A stretch of DNA of 64,000 bases from Brachypterus glaber (GCA_958510825.1 OY294048.1:22585589-22649588), one strand, 5' to 3'; shown: positions 10,366-22,951, counted from the first letter of the stretch. Notes: generated from the sequence alone by a model not told the origin. Numbers and translations are program-made.

Positions 10366-10705
10366 ATTTCAATGCCATTTTGCATTAACTTCTGGATATT
10401 TTTTTATTTAGTTTTGCACAGGACATAAGACCCATATATTTCTAAGAATATATCCAACGTCATGTCCAAAATTTAAGAAAGAATATTATCCAGAGCCAGA
10501 GTCACGTCTAGACGTGACTCTAGACGCGTCTCCTAGACATTGAAATTGAGGATTTTTTATAATTCATTTTCGAAAAAACACATGCCAATTTTTGGATATA
10601 TTCTTAGGAATATATTATATGGACCTATGTCCTGTGCAAAATTTAATCAAAACAAATATCCAAAAGTCAATGCAAAATGGCATTGAAATGTGTATTTTTC
10701 TATTT
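10361..10705. repeat. Inverted repeat with an 18 bp palindrome at its centre
   Basis: The arms (10361-10470 and about 10585-10705) share 'caatgccattttgca' / 'tgcaaaatggcattg', 'gcacaggacata' / 'tatgtcctgtgc' and 'ctaagaatatatcca' / 'tggatatattcttag'. The centre holds the perfect palindrome 'gtcacgtctagacgtgac' (about 10500-10518). This is a MITE-like unit overlapping the palindrome before it. Confidence 0.75.
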
Positions 10706-10772
10706 TTTTTTCAACTTTTTCAATATAGGTATAATTATAAAGTTTATTATTCCCATGCAAACGCTTCATATT

Positions 10773-11801
10773 GATACTACTTGAGAGTAAAAAAATCGAT
10801 CCACCTAAAAAATTGCCATTTTCTAAGTTCAAATATTTCGTTTGGACTACTTAATGGATTTGACTGATTCTTTTTTTGTTTTAAAGCTTAAACATTCTCT
10901 ACTTTTGTTTTTATTTAGAATGATTAAAAAAAGTATTATTGTATTAACAGCAACAAAAAATGTACAACTATGTTTTTTACCCCATCTTCTAGGACTTGCA
11001 TGGTACGCCACTGCAAGTGTTTATCAAATTGTTAAAGTCCCTGTTATTGGCGCAGTTTTAATGTATATTTAATTTTTTTATTATTTTATATTTTTACTTC
11101 TGGTTTAGGAGATATCAGGATTTTCCTGAAAATTGTAAATTTTTTCAGTTAACTCAAAACGTTCTAAATCAGTAGAGTTATGGTTTTTTTTATTTGCAAG
11201 TCTTTTACTTCTTCTTCTAGAGTTTCTTTATCCTGGGCCAATTTTCTGTTGCCGTCTGACGTTGGCTCAACGGCGATTTCGCAGAACCGCCGCCGGATGG
11301 AGTGACCTTTTTTTCTTTTACTCAAGTTTATCAAATCTATTTTATGTTTTTGATAAACTTGATTGGAAGAAAAAAGTAACTCGGTTAAGCTCCAAATGTA
11401 AAGCACAGCTTCAATCAAATTCATGTAGTACTTTAGAGTTAGATGAAAAAATGACAATTTTCAGGAAAATCCTGATATCTCCTAAACCAGAAGTAAAAAT
11501 ATAAAAATAAAATATTCACCAAAACTGCGGCAATAAGAGAGACTTAAACAATTTGGTAAACAGTTGCAGTGGCCTACCATGCAAGTCCTTAAATACGGAG
11601 CAAAAAAACATAGTTGTACATTTTTTGTTGCTGTTAATACAAAAGTACCTTTTTTAACCATTCTAAATAAAAACAAAAGTAAAGAATGTTTAAGCTTTAA
11701 AACAAAAAAAAGAATGTCAAATCCATTAAAAAGTTTTCGAAATATTTGAATTTAAAAAATGGAAATTTTTTAGGTGGATCGATTTTTTTGCTCTCAAGTG
11801 T
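10773..11801. mobile_element. Tc1/mariner-type foldback MITE (~1.03 kb)
   Basis: The right end reads 'gctctcaagtg' followed by TA. The left end is its inverse (ta c-t-acttgagag) with one extra base. The arms extend ~390 bp, for example 'gatccacctaaaaaatt' with 'aattttttaggtggatc', and 'ttttgttgctgttaatac' with its inverse near 10945. A TA at both edges and the terminal word CACTT..GAGCAAAAA link it to the larger element at 26209-32183. No transposase was seen; the internal frames lie in the arms. Confidence 0.7.
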
Positions 11802-11946
11802 ATTCTACGGAAGGTTAAAATAGATTTATGGAATTTTTAGGTCAATGAAAAAGTACCTAAGTAACACAAAGTAAAGAATGCCCATTTTTCGTGTTTGTAA
11901 TCTTTGAACTTTATGCTTAAAAAAATCTTTTTTTTAGCATAAGATG

Positions 11947-12157
11947 TTATAATTCGTAGACAAAACAGGTGTATCTGCAAAATACTCATTGAGATTCTTT
12001 TATGTTGCATCACATAATATTCTTTACCAGAAAACATAATATTCTTTACCAGAAAACAAACACATTTAGTTTAAATTATTTAGCAATATAAAAGAATCTC
12101 AATGAGTATTTTGTACGTAGATGCTCCTGTTTTGCCCTAAGCCCACGAATTGTAATA
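11947..12157. repeat. Hairpin repeat with a duplicated 22 bp loop word
   Basis: 'aaaatactcattgagattc' (from 11979) is inverted at 12100-12118. The arms continue out to 'acaattcg' / 'cgaattgt'. The loop contains two tandem copies of a 22 bp word containing 'ttctttaccagaaaaca' (12013-12056). Confidence 0.7.
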
Positions 12158-12344
12158 ATTTATAATAAATGGTATTTTCAATTGAGCGACTATAGTACCT
12201 ACCCATTGTTAAGGCATCCCCAATGTGATTATTGTATGAAAGGTAAAAAAATAAAAAATTGTATAAATTAAACTAGATATTTTATTTTTAAAATGATTAT
12301 AACTAAGAATTCCTATAACATAATAATTATATATACGGTGTTAC

Positions 12345-12565
12345 ACCGCCGGTGTATTTGAAATAGTCCGAAAATTTAAGGGACGATTCAACATCATAAA
12401 ATATTACAAAGGGTACCTATAAACATATGCCTAAAAATGCGCCGTAAGAGAGCTAAGCCCCTTTAAAAATGACTAAAAAAATCGGTTTTTATTTAATAAC
12501 CCTTTGAGATATAGAAACGAGGAATTGCACGTATACTAATTTTAATAAGGCCCATCTTCGAATGT
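12345..12565 (+). repeat. 'ggtgattctac' family fragment
   Basis: The order 'gaaaatttaaggga-gattc-acatcataaaatat', 'cgccgtaagagagctaagcccc', 'atttaataaccctttgagat' and 'aataaggcccatctt' matches 1785-2085 closely. One arm only. Confidence 0.6.
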
Positions 12566-12950
12566 TACCTTCACGTTACAATGCATTGCAATGAACCGTT
12601 ATATAGAAATACTTTTTTGAGTCCTACCTAACTAAATCCATTGTTTTCACGTGCGTTTATTTACACCCCCTGCATCTTGAAGTTGAATATACTATAGATG
12701 TTTTCGGCTTACAGAATGTTTATTAACTAAATCTAAGTGTTTTAATCCTAATAACATTTAATTTTTACCTATTGGTCAGTTTCATACCATTTTTAACACA
12801 TTTTTTATCCATTGGTCAATGTTTATATCCGGGACACATTCTTTACATAGTTCAGTGTCACTTTTTCACAGAGTGGTAAATTTCACAGTCAGAACAAATT
12901 AAAATAATGTAAATTTTATTGGTCCTTGTACGAGAGCCTTTGCAAAGACC
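12566..12950. other. No feature recognised before the satellite
   Basis: Unique-looking AT-rich sequence with no frame and no hairpin. It ends at 'gcaaagaccaatag', where the satellite starts. Confidence 0.4.
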
Positions 12951-15900
12951 AATAGTCTAAAATCGGTCAAAATAGTTAAAATGGTCAAAAAAGTCAAAAT
13001 AGACAAAAAATAGTAACAATAGTCTAAAATCGGTCAATAAATAGTAAAAAAGTCAAAATAGACAAAATATCACAATAGTTAAAATGGTCAAAAAAAAGTC
13101 AAAATGGACAAAAAATAGTCTAAAATGGATAAAAATAGTTAAAATGGATAAAAAAGTCCAAATAGACAAAAAATAGTAACAATGGATTAAAATCGGTCAA
13201 AAAATATACATAGTTAAAATGGTCAAAAAAATCAAAATAGACAAAAAATAGTAATAATAGTCTAAAATAGGTCAAAATAGTTAAAATGGTCAAAAAAGTC
13301 AAAATAGACAAAAAATAGTAACAATAGTCTAAAATCGGTCAAAATAATTAAAATAGTAAAAAAGTCAAAATAGACAAAATATTACAATGGACTAAAATCG
13401 GTCACAATAGTTAAAATGGTCAAAAAAGTCAAAATGGTCAAATGGTCTAAAAAGTCAAAATAGACAAAAATGGTAACAATAGTCTAAAATCGGTCAAAAT
13501 AGTTAATATGGTCAAAAAAGTCAAAATAGACAAAAAATAGTAACAATAGTCTAAAATCGGTCAAAATAATTAAAATAGTAAAAAAGTCAAAATAGACAAA
13601 ATATTACAATGGACTAAAATCGGTCACAATAGTTAAAATGGTCAAAAAAGTCAAAATGGTCAAATGGTCTAAAAAGTCAAAATAGACAAAAATGGTAACA
13701 ATAGTCTAAAATCGGTCAAAATAGTTAAAATGGTAAAAAAAGTCAAAATAGACAAAAAATAGTAGCAATGAAATTGGTCAAAATAGTTAAAACGGTCAAA
13801 AAAGTCAAAATAGACAATAAATAGTAACAATGGACTAAAATCGGTCAAAATAGTTAAAACGGTCAGATAAGTCAAAATAAGCAAAAAATAGTAACAATAG
13901 TCTAAAATTGGTCACAATAGTAAAAATGGTCAAAAATAGTGAAATAAGACAAAAAATAGTAACAATGGACTAAAGTCAAAATAGTTAAAATGGATAAAAG
14001 TCAAAATAGACAAAAAATAGTAACAATGTACTAAAATCGGTCAAAATAGTTAAAATGGATAAAAAACTCAAAATAGACAAAAAATAGTAACAATAGTCTA
14101 AAATCGGTCACAATAGTTAAAATGGTCAAAAAAGTCAAAATAGACAAATATAGTGACAATGGACTAAATCGGTCACAATAGTTAAAATGGCCAAAAAAGT
14201 CAAAATGGACAAAAAATAGTCTAAAATGGATAAAAATAGTTAAAATGCATAAATAGACAAAAAATAGAACAATGGACTAAAATCGGTCAAAAAATTGAAC
14301 TAAAACAAAACCATTTGGTCTAAAAAGTCAAAATAGACAAAAAATAGTAACAATAGTCTAAAATCGGCCACAATAGTTAAAATGGTCAAAAAAGTCAAAA
14401 TAGGCAAAATAGTAACAATAGTCTAAAATCGGTCAAAATAGTTAAAATATTAAAAAAGTCAAAATAGACAAAAAATAGTAGCAATGGACTAAAATCAGTC
14501 AAAATAGTTAAACCGGTCAAAAAAGTCAAAATAGAAAAAATATTAATGGACTAAAATCGGTCAAAATAGTTAAAATGGTCAAAAAAGTCAAAATAGACAA
14601 AAAATACTAACAATAGTCTAAAGTCAAAATAGTTAAAATGGTCAAAAAAGTCAAAATAGACAACAATAGTCTAAAATCGGTCAAAATAGTAAAAATGGTC
14701 AAAAAAAGTCAAATAAGACAAAAAAATAGTAACAATGGACTAAAGTCAAAATAGTTAAAATGGATAAAAGTCAAAATAGACAAAAAATAGTAACAATAGT
14801 CTAAAATCGGTCAAAATAATTAAAATGGTAAAAAAAGTCAAAATAGACAAAAAATAGTAGAAATGGACTAAAATCGGTCAAAATAGTTAAAACGGTCAAA
14901 AAAGTCAAAATAGACAAAAAATAGTAACAATGGACTAAAATCGGTCAAAATATTTAAAACGGTCAAAAAAGTCAAAATAAACAAAAAATAGTAACAATAG
15001 TCTAAAATCGGTCAAAATAGTTAAAATGGTCAAAAAATTCAAAATAGACAAAAAATAGTAACAATGGACTAAAATCGGTCAAAATAGTTAAAACGGTCAA
15101 ATAAGTCAAAATAGACAAAAAATAGTAACTAGTCTAAAATCGGTCAAAATAGTTAAAATGGTAAAAAAGCTAAAATAGACAAAATGGACTAAAATCGGTC
15201 AAAATAGTTAAAAACGGTCAAAAAAGTCAAAATAGACAAAAAAATAGTAACAATAGACTAAAATCGGTCAATTAATATAGTTCAAATGGTCTAAAAAGTC
15301 AAAATAGACAAAAAATAGTAAGTCTAAAATCGGTCAAAATAGACAAAAAATAGTAACAATAGTCTAAAATCGGTCAAAATAGTTAAAATGGTCAAATAAG
15401 TCAAAATAGACAAAAAATAGTAACAATGGACTAAAATCGGTCAAAATAGTTAAAACGGTAAAAAAGTCAAAATAGACAAAAATAGTAACAATAGTCAAAT
15501 GGTCACAATAGTTAAAATGGTCAAAAAAAAGTCAAATAAGACAAAACAATAGACTAAAATCGGTCAAAATAGTTAAAATGGATAAAAGTCAAAATAAACA
15601 AAAAATAGTAACAATAGTCTAAAATCGCACAATAGTTAAAATGGTCAAAAACGTCAAAATAGTAACAATGTACATACTAAAATCGGTCAAAATAGTTAAA
15701 ATGGATAAAAAAGTCAAAATAGACAAAAAATTGTAACAATAGTTAAAACGGTCAAAAAAGTCAAAATAGACAAAAAAGAGTAACAATGGACTAAAATCGG
15801 TCACAATAGTTAAAATGGTAAAAAAAAAGTCAAAATGGACAAAAAATAGTAACAATGGACTAAAATCGGTCAAAATAGTTAAAACGGTCAAAAAAGTCAA

Positions 15901-17891
15901 AATATACAAAAAATAGTAACAATGGACTAAAATCGGTCAAATTAGTTAAAACGGTCAAAAAAGTCAAAATAGACAAAAAAGAGTAACAATGGACTAAAAT
16001 CGGTCACAATAGTTAAAATGGTCAAAAAAAAGTCAAAATGGACAAAAAATAGTAACAATGGACTAAAATCGGTCAAAATAGTTAAAACGGTCAAAAAAGT
16101 CAAAATATACAAAAAATAGTAACAATAGTCTAAAATCGGTCACAATAGTTAAAATGGTCAAAAAAGTCAAAATAGACAAAAATAGTAACAATAGTCTAAA
16201 ATTGGTCAAAATAGTTAAAATGGTCAAAAAAAAGTCAAATAAGACAAAACAATAGACTAAAATCGGTCAAAATAGTTAAAATGGATAAAAGTCAAAATAA
16301 ACAAAAAATAGTAACAATAGTCTAAAATCGCACAATAGTTAAAATGGTCAAAAACGTCAAAATAGTAACAATGTACATACTAAAATCGGTCAAAATAGTT
16401 AAAATGGATAAAAAAGTCAAAATAGACAAAAAATTGTAACAATAGTTAAAACGGTCAAAAAGTCAAAATAGACAAAAAAGAGTAACAATGGACTAAAATC
16501 GGTCACAATAGTTAAAATGGTAAAAAAAAAGTCAAAATGGACAAAAAATAGTAACAATGGACTAAAATCGGTCAAAATAGTTAAAACGGTCAAAAAAGTC
16601 AAAATATACAAAAAATAGTAACAATCGACTAAAATCGGTCAAAATAGTTAAAACGGTCAAAAAAGTCAAAATAGACAAAAAAGAGTAACAATGGACTAAA
16701 ATCGGTCACAATAGTTAAAATGGTCAAAAAAAAGTCAAAATGGACAAAAAATAGTAACAATGGACTAAAATCGGTCAAAATAGTTAAAACGGTCAAAAAA
16801 GTCAAAATATACAAAAAATAGTAACAATAGTCTAAAATCGGTCACAATAGTTAAAATGGTCAAAAAAGTCAAAAAATAGTAACAATAGTCTAAAATCGGT
16901 CAAAATAGTTAAAAACGGTCAAAAAAGTCAAAATAGACAAAAAAATAGTAACAATAGACTAAAATCGGTCAATAAATATAGTTCAAATGGTCTATAAAGT
17001 CAAAATAGACAAAAAATAGTAACAGTCTAAAATCGGCCACAATAGTTAAAATAGTTAAAAACGGTCAAAAAAAGTCAAAATAGACAAAAAATAGTAACAA
17101 TAGTCTAAAATCGGTCAAAATAGTTAAAACGGTAAAAAAGTCAAAATAGACAAAAATAGTAACAATAGTCTAAAATTGGTCACAATAGTTAAAATGGTCA
17201 AAAAAAAAGTCAAATAAGACAAAACAATAGACTAAAATCGGTCAAAATAGTTAAAATGGATAAAAGTCAAAATAAACAAAAAATAGTAACAATAGTCTAA
17301 AATCGGTCACAATAGTTAAAATGGTCAAAAACGTCAAAATAGTAACAATGTAGATACTAAAATCGGTCAAAATAGTTAAAATGGATAAAAAAGTCAAAAT
17401 AGCCAAAAAATTGTAACAATAGTTAAAATGGTCAAAAAAGTCAAAATAGACAAGAGAGTAACAATGGACTAAAATCGGTCACAATAGTTAAAATGGTCAA
17501 AAAAAGTCAAAATGGACAAAAAATAGTAACAATGGACTAAAATCGGTCACAATAGTTAAAATGGTCAAAAAAAGTCAAAATGGACAAAAAATAGTCTAAA
17601 ATGGATAAAAGTCCAAACAGACAAAAATTAGTAACAATGGACTAAAATCGGTCAAAATATAGTTCAAATGATCTAAAAAGTCAAAATAGACAAAAAATAG
17701 TAGCAATAGTCTAAAATTGGTAAAAATAGTTAAAACGGTCAAAAAAGTCAAAATAGACAAGAAATAGTAATAGTCTAAAATTGGTCACAATAGTTAAAAT
17801 GGTCAAAAAAGTCAAATAAGACAAAAAAATAGTAACAAAATCGGTCAAAATAGTTAAAATGGTTAAAAGTCAAAATAGACATAAAATAGTA
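12951..17891 (+). repeat. ~67 bp A-rich satellite array, left block (4.9 kb)
   Basis: The monomer is about 67 bp, with the order 'tagtctaaaatcggtcaa', 'aatagttaaaatggtcaa', 'aaaagtcaaaatagaca', 'aaaaaatagtaacaa'. It is built of shorter related words (gtcaaaatag / gtctaaaat), so it probably grew from a ~17 bp ancestor. Monomers vary through missing half-units and substitutions such as 'tggactaaa' for 'tagtctaaa'. A higher-order period is visible: a marked segment starting 'acaaaacaatagactaa' recurs at about 15540, 16246 and 17220. Minus-strand frames rich in Leu, Phe, Thr and Asp are artefacts of the repeat. Confidence 0.95.
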
Positions 17892-19712
17892 CACGGTACT
17901 CTTGAATGATCAATGGGTTGAATTAACGTGGCAAAAAAATCTGACCATGGAACATGGTAGTAGAAAGTTCACTTGTTATAGAACCATCGACAGCCAAATC
18001 CCAAAAACTTGTTTTTGGAAAATAATGTTAAATAACCGTCTGCAGAGTTTATGGTCAATACCAACTTAAAGTATACATTATGTTTCTTGATTTTGGTAGT
18101 ATTTCTCGTGCTGATTCCGAATATGTTTTAAGTCACTCTCTATCTTTTTCCATTTTTGAGAAAAAAGCTTATAAAAATCACAAAAAATATTTTTTCGCAT
18201 GTTTTAATGTAGCCTAGACATTTTGTTATAAGACGATAAAATAACTTTCTTGGCTTAAATTGTAGTCCGATTCTCGTTCTGTATAGTTCCAAAGGAATTT
18301 TTTTTTCTTTTGGTAAATCTAAATACATATTTAAACACCCTTGAAATCGCGTTTTTATTAAAATACTTTTTTTTGTTAATCAGTGTCAATACAGATGTTT
18401 CAGATTTGATGGATTTGTCCAACACAGAGGCGCGTTAATAATTTTTACCGAATACTTGAGAATGTTAATAATACTATTAACCTACCTATTACTAGCTTGT
18501 TATAAATTGACTTATTTGTCAGAAATAATGTTATAACAATAAATGTTGAATTTTGATGAAGGCTTTTATTTTTTACCTTCAGTATTATTTACATTTATGT
18601 AAGTATTTTGAACTTAATAATTATATATTTGATTTAAGAGTGATATTTTGCCAAAAAGAATTTATATTACGGTTATATAAAATAAATAATTGCTTCTATA
18701 CTGATAACTTTTAAATTTATCTTAGATAATGAGCGACCACGAAAATAATAGAAAAAAAGTTTGTGCTGCCTGCGGAGTGAAAATTTCATTTAAAAAATGT
18801 AAAGAAGTCCATTTTAGGATAACTAAAAAATTTATTTATTTATTTTATTTTGTTTAGACATAATATGCTATATGCTTAAGCTTTAATTATCATGTATTAG
18901 AAAAAAAACAAGCAGCCGTTTTTAAATTCATAAGCATATAAATCTAATTCCTTTAATTTTTACTTATTTTTTATACAGAAAATGAAAGAAGGTAGTTCAG
19001 AATTTGATAAAAAAAAACGTGTATATTGTAAAAAACTTTTGATCTGAGGTAAATTGTTGATGAGTTTTTAATTTAATTTAAAAACCATCGTTCAATACTT
19101 CACACTGTGAAGTCTATAATAATAAATGTTTTTGTCTGGGCAAAATATAGAAAATAACTTTAGGAACGTCTATGTACACATCTGACAATTACTTTTCAAA
19201 GTGAAAGATATATTATGAATACTATGTAACAAAATAATTAATTTTTTAATTTAAACACGTTTATAATAAAATTTTAAAAATTTTCACAAAAATGTTAGAC
19301 GAGATGTTCCTTTATAATAATACAGAACGAGAATCGGACAATAATTTAGGCTAAGAAAGTTATTTTATTGTCTTATAGCAAAATGTCTAGGCTACATTAA
19401 AACATGCGAAAAAATAATTTTTGTTATTTTTATACGCTTTTCTCTCAAAAACGGAAAAAGATAGAGAGTAACTTAAAACATATTCGGAATCAGCACGAGA
19501 ATTACTACCAAAATCATGCAACATAATGTACACTTTAAGTTTGTATTGACCATGAACTCTGCAGATGGTTATTTAACATTATTTTCCAAAAACAAGTTTT
19601 TGGGATTTGGCTGTCGGTGATTCTATAACAAGTGAACCTTCTACTACCATGTTCCATGGTCAGATTTTTTTGCCACGTTAGTTCAACCTATTGATCATTC
19701 AAGAGTACCGTG
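17892..19712. mobile_element. CACG-ended DNA transposon with 4 bp target duplication (element 1)
   Basis: The element starts 'cacggtactcttgaatg' and ends with the inverse 'cattcaagagtaccgtg'. The arms (17892-18285 and 19323-19712) match almost throughout. The flanks are AGTA at 17888-17891 and AGTA at 19713-19716, a perfect 4 bp duplication inside the satellite. An uninterrupted satellite relative at about 21184 contains AGTA once. The core (18286-19322) encodes a short Cys-x2-Cys peptide but no full transposase. CAC termini with 4 bp duplications are typical of Chapaev-type elements of the CMC superfamily; that class is an inference. Confidence 0.8.
18729..18857 (+). pseudogene. Remnant Cys-x2-Cys peptide of element 1
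   Basis: The 42-codon frame begins MSDHENNRKKVCAACG, followed by KISFKK, and then degenerates. The block KVC-x2-C-x-KI-x-F-x-KK matches the start of the zinc module in element 2 (about 53838-53880, KVCLVCAKKINFGKK). The two elements also share terminal sequence and duplication length. The remaining cysteines of the module are missing here. A second small Lys/Cys-rich frame at about 18981-19047 could be another remnant. Confidence 0.55.
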
Positions 19713-22700
19713 AGTAACAATGTACTAAAATCGGTCAAAATAGTTAAAATTAATAAAGTCAAAATAGACAAAAAATAGTAACAATAGTCTAAATTGTTCA
19801 CATTAGTTATAATGGTCAAAAAAGTCAAAATAGACAAAATATAGTAACAATGGACTAAACAAAAAATATAACTCAAATGGTCTAAAAAGTCAAAATAGAC
19901 AAAAAAATAGTAACAATAGTCTAAAATCGGCCACAATAATTAAAATGGTAAAAAAGCCAAAATAGACAAAAAATAGTAACAATAGTCTAAAATCGGTCAA
20001 AATAGTTAAAATGGTCAAAAAAGTCAAAATAGACAAAAAATAGTAGTAATGGACTAAAAACGGTCAAAAAAGTCAAAATAGACAAAAAATAGTAAAAATA
20101 GTCTAAAATCGGTCAAAATAGTTAAAATGGTCAAAAAAGTCAAAATAGACAAAAAATAGTAGCAATGGACTAAAATCGGTCAAAATAGTTAAAACGGTCA
20201 AAAAAAGTCAAAATAGACAAAAAATAGTAGCAAGGACTAAAATCAGTCAAAATAGTTAAAACGGTTAAAAAATTCAAAATAGACAAAAACTAGTAACAAT
20301 AGTCTAAAATTGGTCACAATAGTTAAAATGGTCAAAAAAGTCAAAATAGACAACAAAAATAGTAGCAATGGACTAAAATCGGTCAAAAAAAGTCAAAATG
20401 GACAAAAAATAGTAACAAGTCTAAAATCAGCCACATGTGGCACAATAGTTAAAATGGTCAAAAAAAGTCAAAATAGACAAAAAATAGTAACAATAGTCTA
20501 AAATCGGCCACAACAGTTAAAATGATCAAAAAAGTCAAAAAATAGACTAAAATCGGTCAAAATGGTCAAAAAATTCAAAATAGACAAAAAATAGTAACAA
20601 TAGTCTAAAATCGGTCACATTAGTTAAAATGGTCAAAACATTTAAATAGACAAAAAATAGTTAAAATGGTCAAAAAAGTCAAAATAGACAAAAAATAGTA
20701 TCAATGGACTAAAATCGGTCAAAATAGTTAAAACGGTTAAAAAAGTCAAAATAGACAAAAAATAGTCTAAAATCGGTCACAATATATTGTGACCGATTTG
20801 TGACTATTTTTTACAAAAAATAGTAACAATGGACTAAAATCGGTCACAATAGTTAAAATGGTCAAAAAAGTCAAAATGGACAAAAAATAGTCTAAAATGG
20901 ATAAAAGTCCAAACAGACAAAAATTAGTAACAATGGACTAAAATCGGTCAAAATATAGTTCAAATGGTCTAAAAAGTCAAATAGACAAAAAATAGTAGCA
21001 ATAGTCTAAAATTGGTAAAAATAGTTAAAACGGTCAAAAAAGTCAAAATAGACAAGATATAGTAATAGTCTAAAATTGGTCACAATAGTTAAAATGGTCA
21101 AAAAAAGTCAAATAAGACAAAAAAATAGTAACAAAATCGGTCAAAATAGTTAAAATGGTTAAAAGTCAAAATAGACATAAAATAGTAACAATGTACTAAA
21201 ATCGGACAAAATAGTTAAAATTAATGAAAAAGTCAAAATAGACAAAAAATAGTAACAAGTCTAAAATCGGCCACAATAGTTAAAATGTAAAAAAGCCAAA
21301 ATAGACAAAAAATAGTAACAATAGTCTAAAATTGGTCAAAATAGTTAAAATGGTCAAAAAAGTCAAAATAGACAAAAAATAGTAGCAATGGACTAAAATC
21401 GGTCAAAATAGTTAAAACGGTCAAAAAAGTCAAAATAGACAAAAAATAGTAACAATAGTCTAAAATCGGTCAAAATAGTTAAAATGGTCAAAAAAGACAA
21501 AAAATAGTAACAATGGACTAAAATCGGTAAAAATAGTTAAAACGGTAAAAAAGTCAAAATAGACAAAAATAGTAACAATAGTCTAAAATGGTCAAAAAAA
21601 AAGTCAAATAAGACAAAACAATAGACTAAAATCGGTCAAAATAGTTAAAATGGATAAAAGTCAAAATAGACAAAAAATAGTAACAATAGTCTAAAATCGG
21701 TCACAATAGTTAAAATTAATGAAAAAGTCAAAATAGACAAAAAATAGTAACAATAGTCTAAATCGGTCACATTAGTTATAATGGTCAAAAAAGTCAAAAT
21801 AGACAAAATATAGTAACAATGGACTAAACAAAAAATATAACTCAAATGGTCTAAAAAGTCAAAATAGACAAAAAATAGTAACAATAGTCTAAAATCGGCC
21901 ACAATAATTAAAATGGTAAAAAAGCCAAAATAGACAAAAAATAGTAACAATAGTCTAAAATCGGTCAAAATAGTTAAAATGGTCAAAAAAGTCAAAATAG
22001 ACAAAAAATAGTAGCAATGGACTAAAATCGGTCAAAATAGTTAAAACGGTCAAAAAATAGACAAAAAATAGTAAAAATAGTCTAAAATCGGTCAAAATAG
22101 TTAAAATGGTCAAAAAAGTCAAAATAGACAAAAAATAGTAGCAATGGACTAAAATCGGTCAAAATAGTTAAAACGGTCAAAAAGTTCAAAATAGACAAAA
22201 ACTAGTAACAATTTTCTAAAATTGAGCACAATAGTTAAAATGGTAAAAAAGCCAAAATAGACAAAAAATAGTAACAATAGTCTAAAATCGGTCAAAATAG
22301 TTAAAATGGTAAAAAAAGTCAAAATAGACAAAAAATAGTAGCAATGGACTAAAATCAGTCAAAATAATTAAAACGGTCAAAAAGTCAAAATAGACAAAAA
22401 ATAGTAACTGGACTAAAATCGGTCAAAATAGTTAAAATGCTCAAAAAAGTTAAAATAGACGAAAAATAGTAACAAGTCTAAAATCGGTCAAAATAGTTAA
22501 AATGGTCAAAAACATCAAAATAGACAAAAAATAGTAGCAATGGATTAAAATCGGTCACAATAGTTAAAATGGTCAAAAAAAAGTCAAAATAGACAAAAAA
22601 AATAGTAGCAATGGACTAAAATCGGTCAAAAAAGTCAAAATAGACAAAAATAGTAACAATAGTCTAAAATCGGCTACAATAGTTAAAATGGTCAAAAAAA

Positions 22701-22716
22701 GTCAAAATAGACAAAA
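19713..22716 (+). repeat. ~67 bp satellite array, right block (3.0 kb)
   Basis: Same monomer as the left block and clearly continuous with it before element 1 inserted. A segment marked by 'gttaaaattaat' and 'cattagttataatgg' occurs at about 19745-19900 and again at about 21711-21860, giving a ~1.97 kb higher-order copy. A segment with 'ggataaaagtccaaacag' is shared between the left block (about 17600) and this block (about 20900). A local inversion lies at 20770-20815. Confidence 0.95.
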
Positions 22717-22830
22717 TAAAATTTAAATGTCCTCAAAACCAACATAATTTATATAAGTATATATATTTTATAAAATTTAAATGTCCTCAAAACCAACATA
22801 ATATATATAATATACATATTTTAATTGTTG
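22716..22830 (+). repeat. Tandem duplication (two ~55 bp copies)
   Basis: 'aaatttaaatgtcctcaaaa' begins both copies (about 22718 and 22774), followed by 'ccaacataat' and a TA-rich tail. It marks the right edge of the satellite. Confidence 0.85.
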
Positions 22831-22946
22831 TTATATATTTAATATTATTAGTGTATAAATAAAACTAACAGTATATATGTACTATATATCACCTTAGTAA
22901 TCTATATATGCGTTAATTTTTTTTTGGTCCTCAAAACTACCCCGGT

Positions 22947-22951
<5 letters not shown>

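Noticed and set aside
10592..11749. Several 60-97 codon frames
   Set aside because: All lie within inverted arms of hairpins and MITEs; no domain or codon bias is visible.
12951..17891. CRISPR-like regular repeat
   Set aside because: There are no unique spacers; the whole period is one repeating monomer, and the sequence is eukaryotic.
13120..22331. Minus-strand open frames rich in Leu, Phe, Thr and Asp in the satellite
   Set aside because: They follow the 67 bp monomer exactly, lack a fixed start and change frame with every indel. They are products of an A-rich repeat with few stops on the opposite strand.
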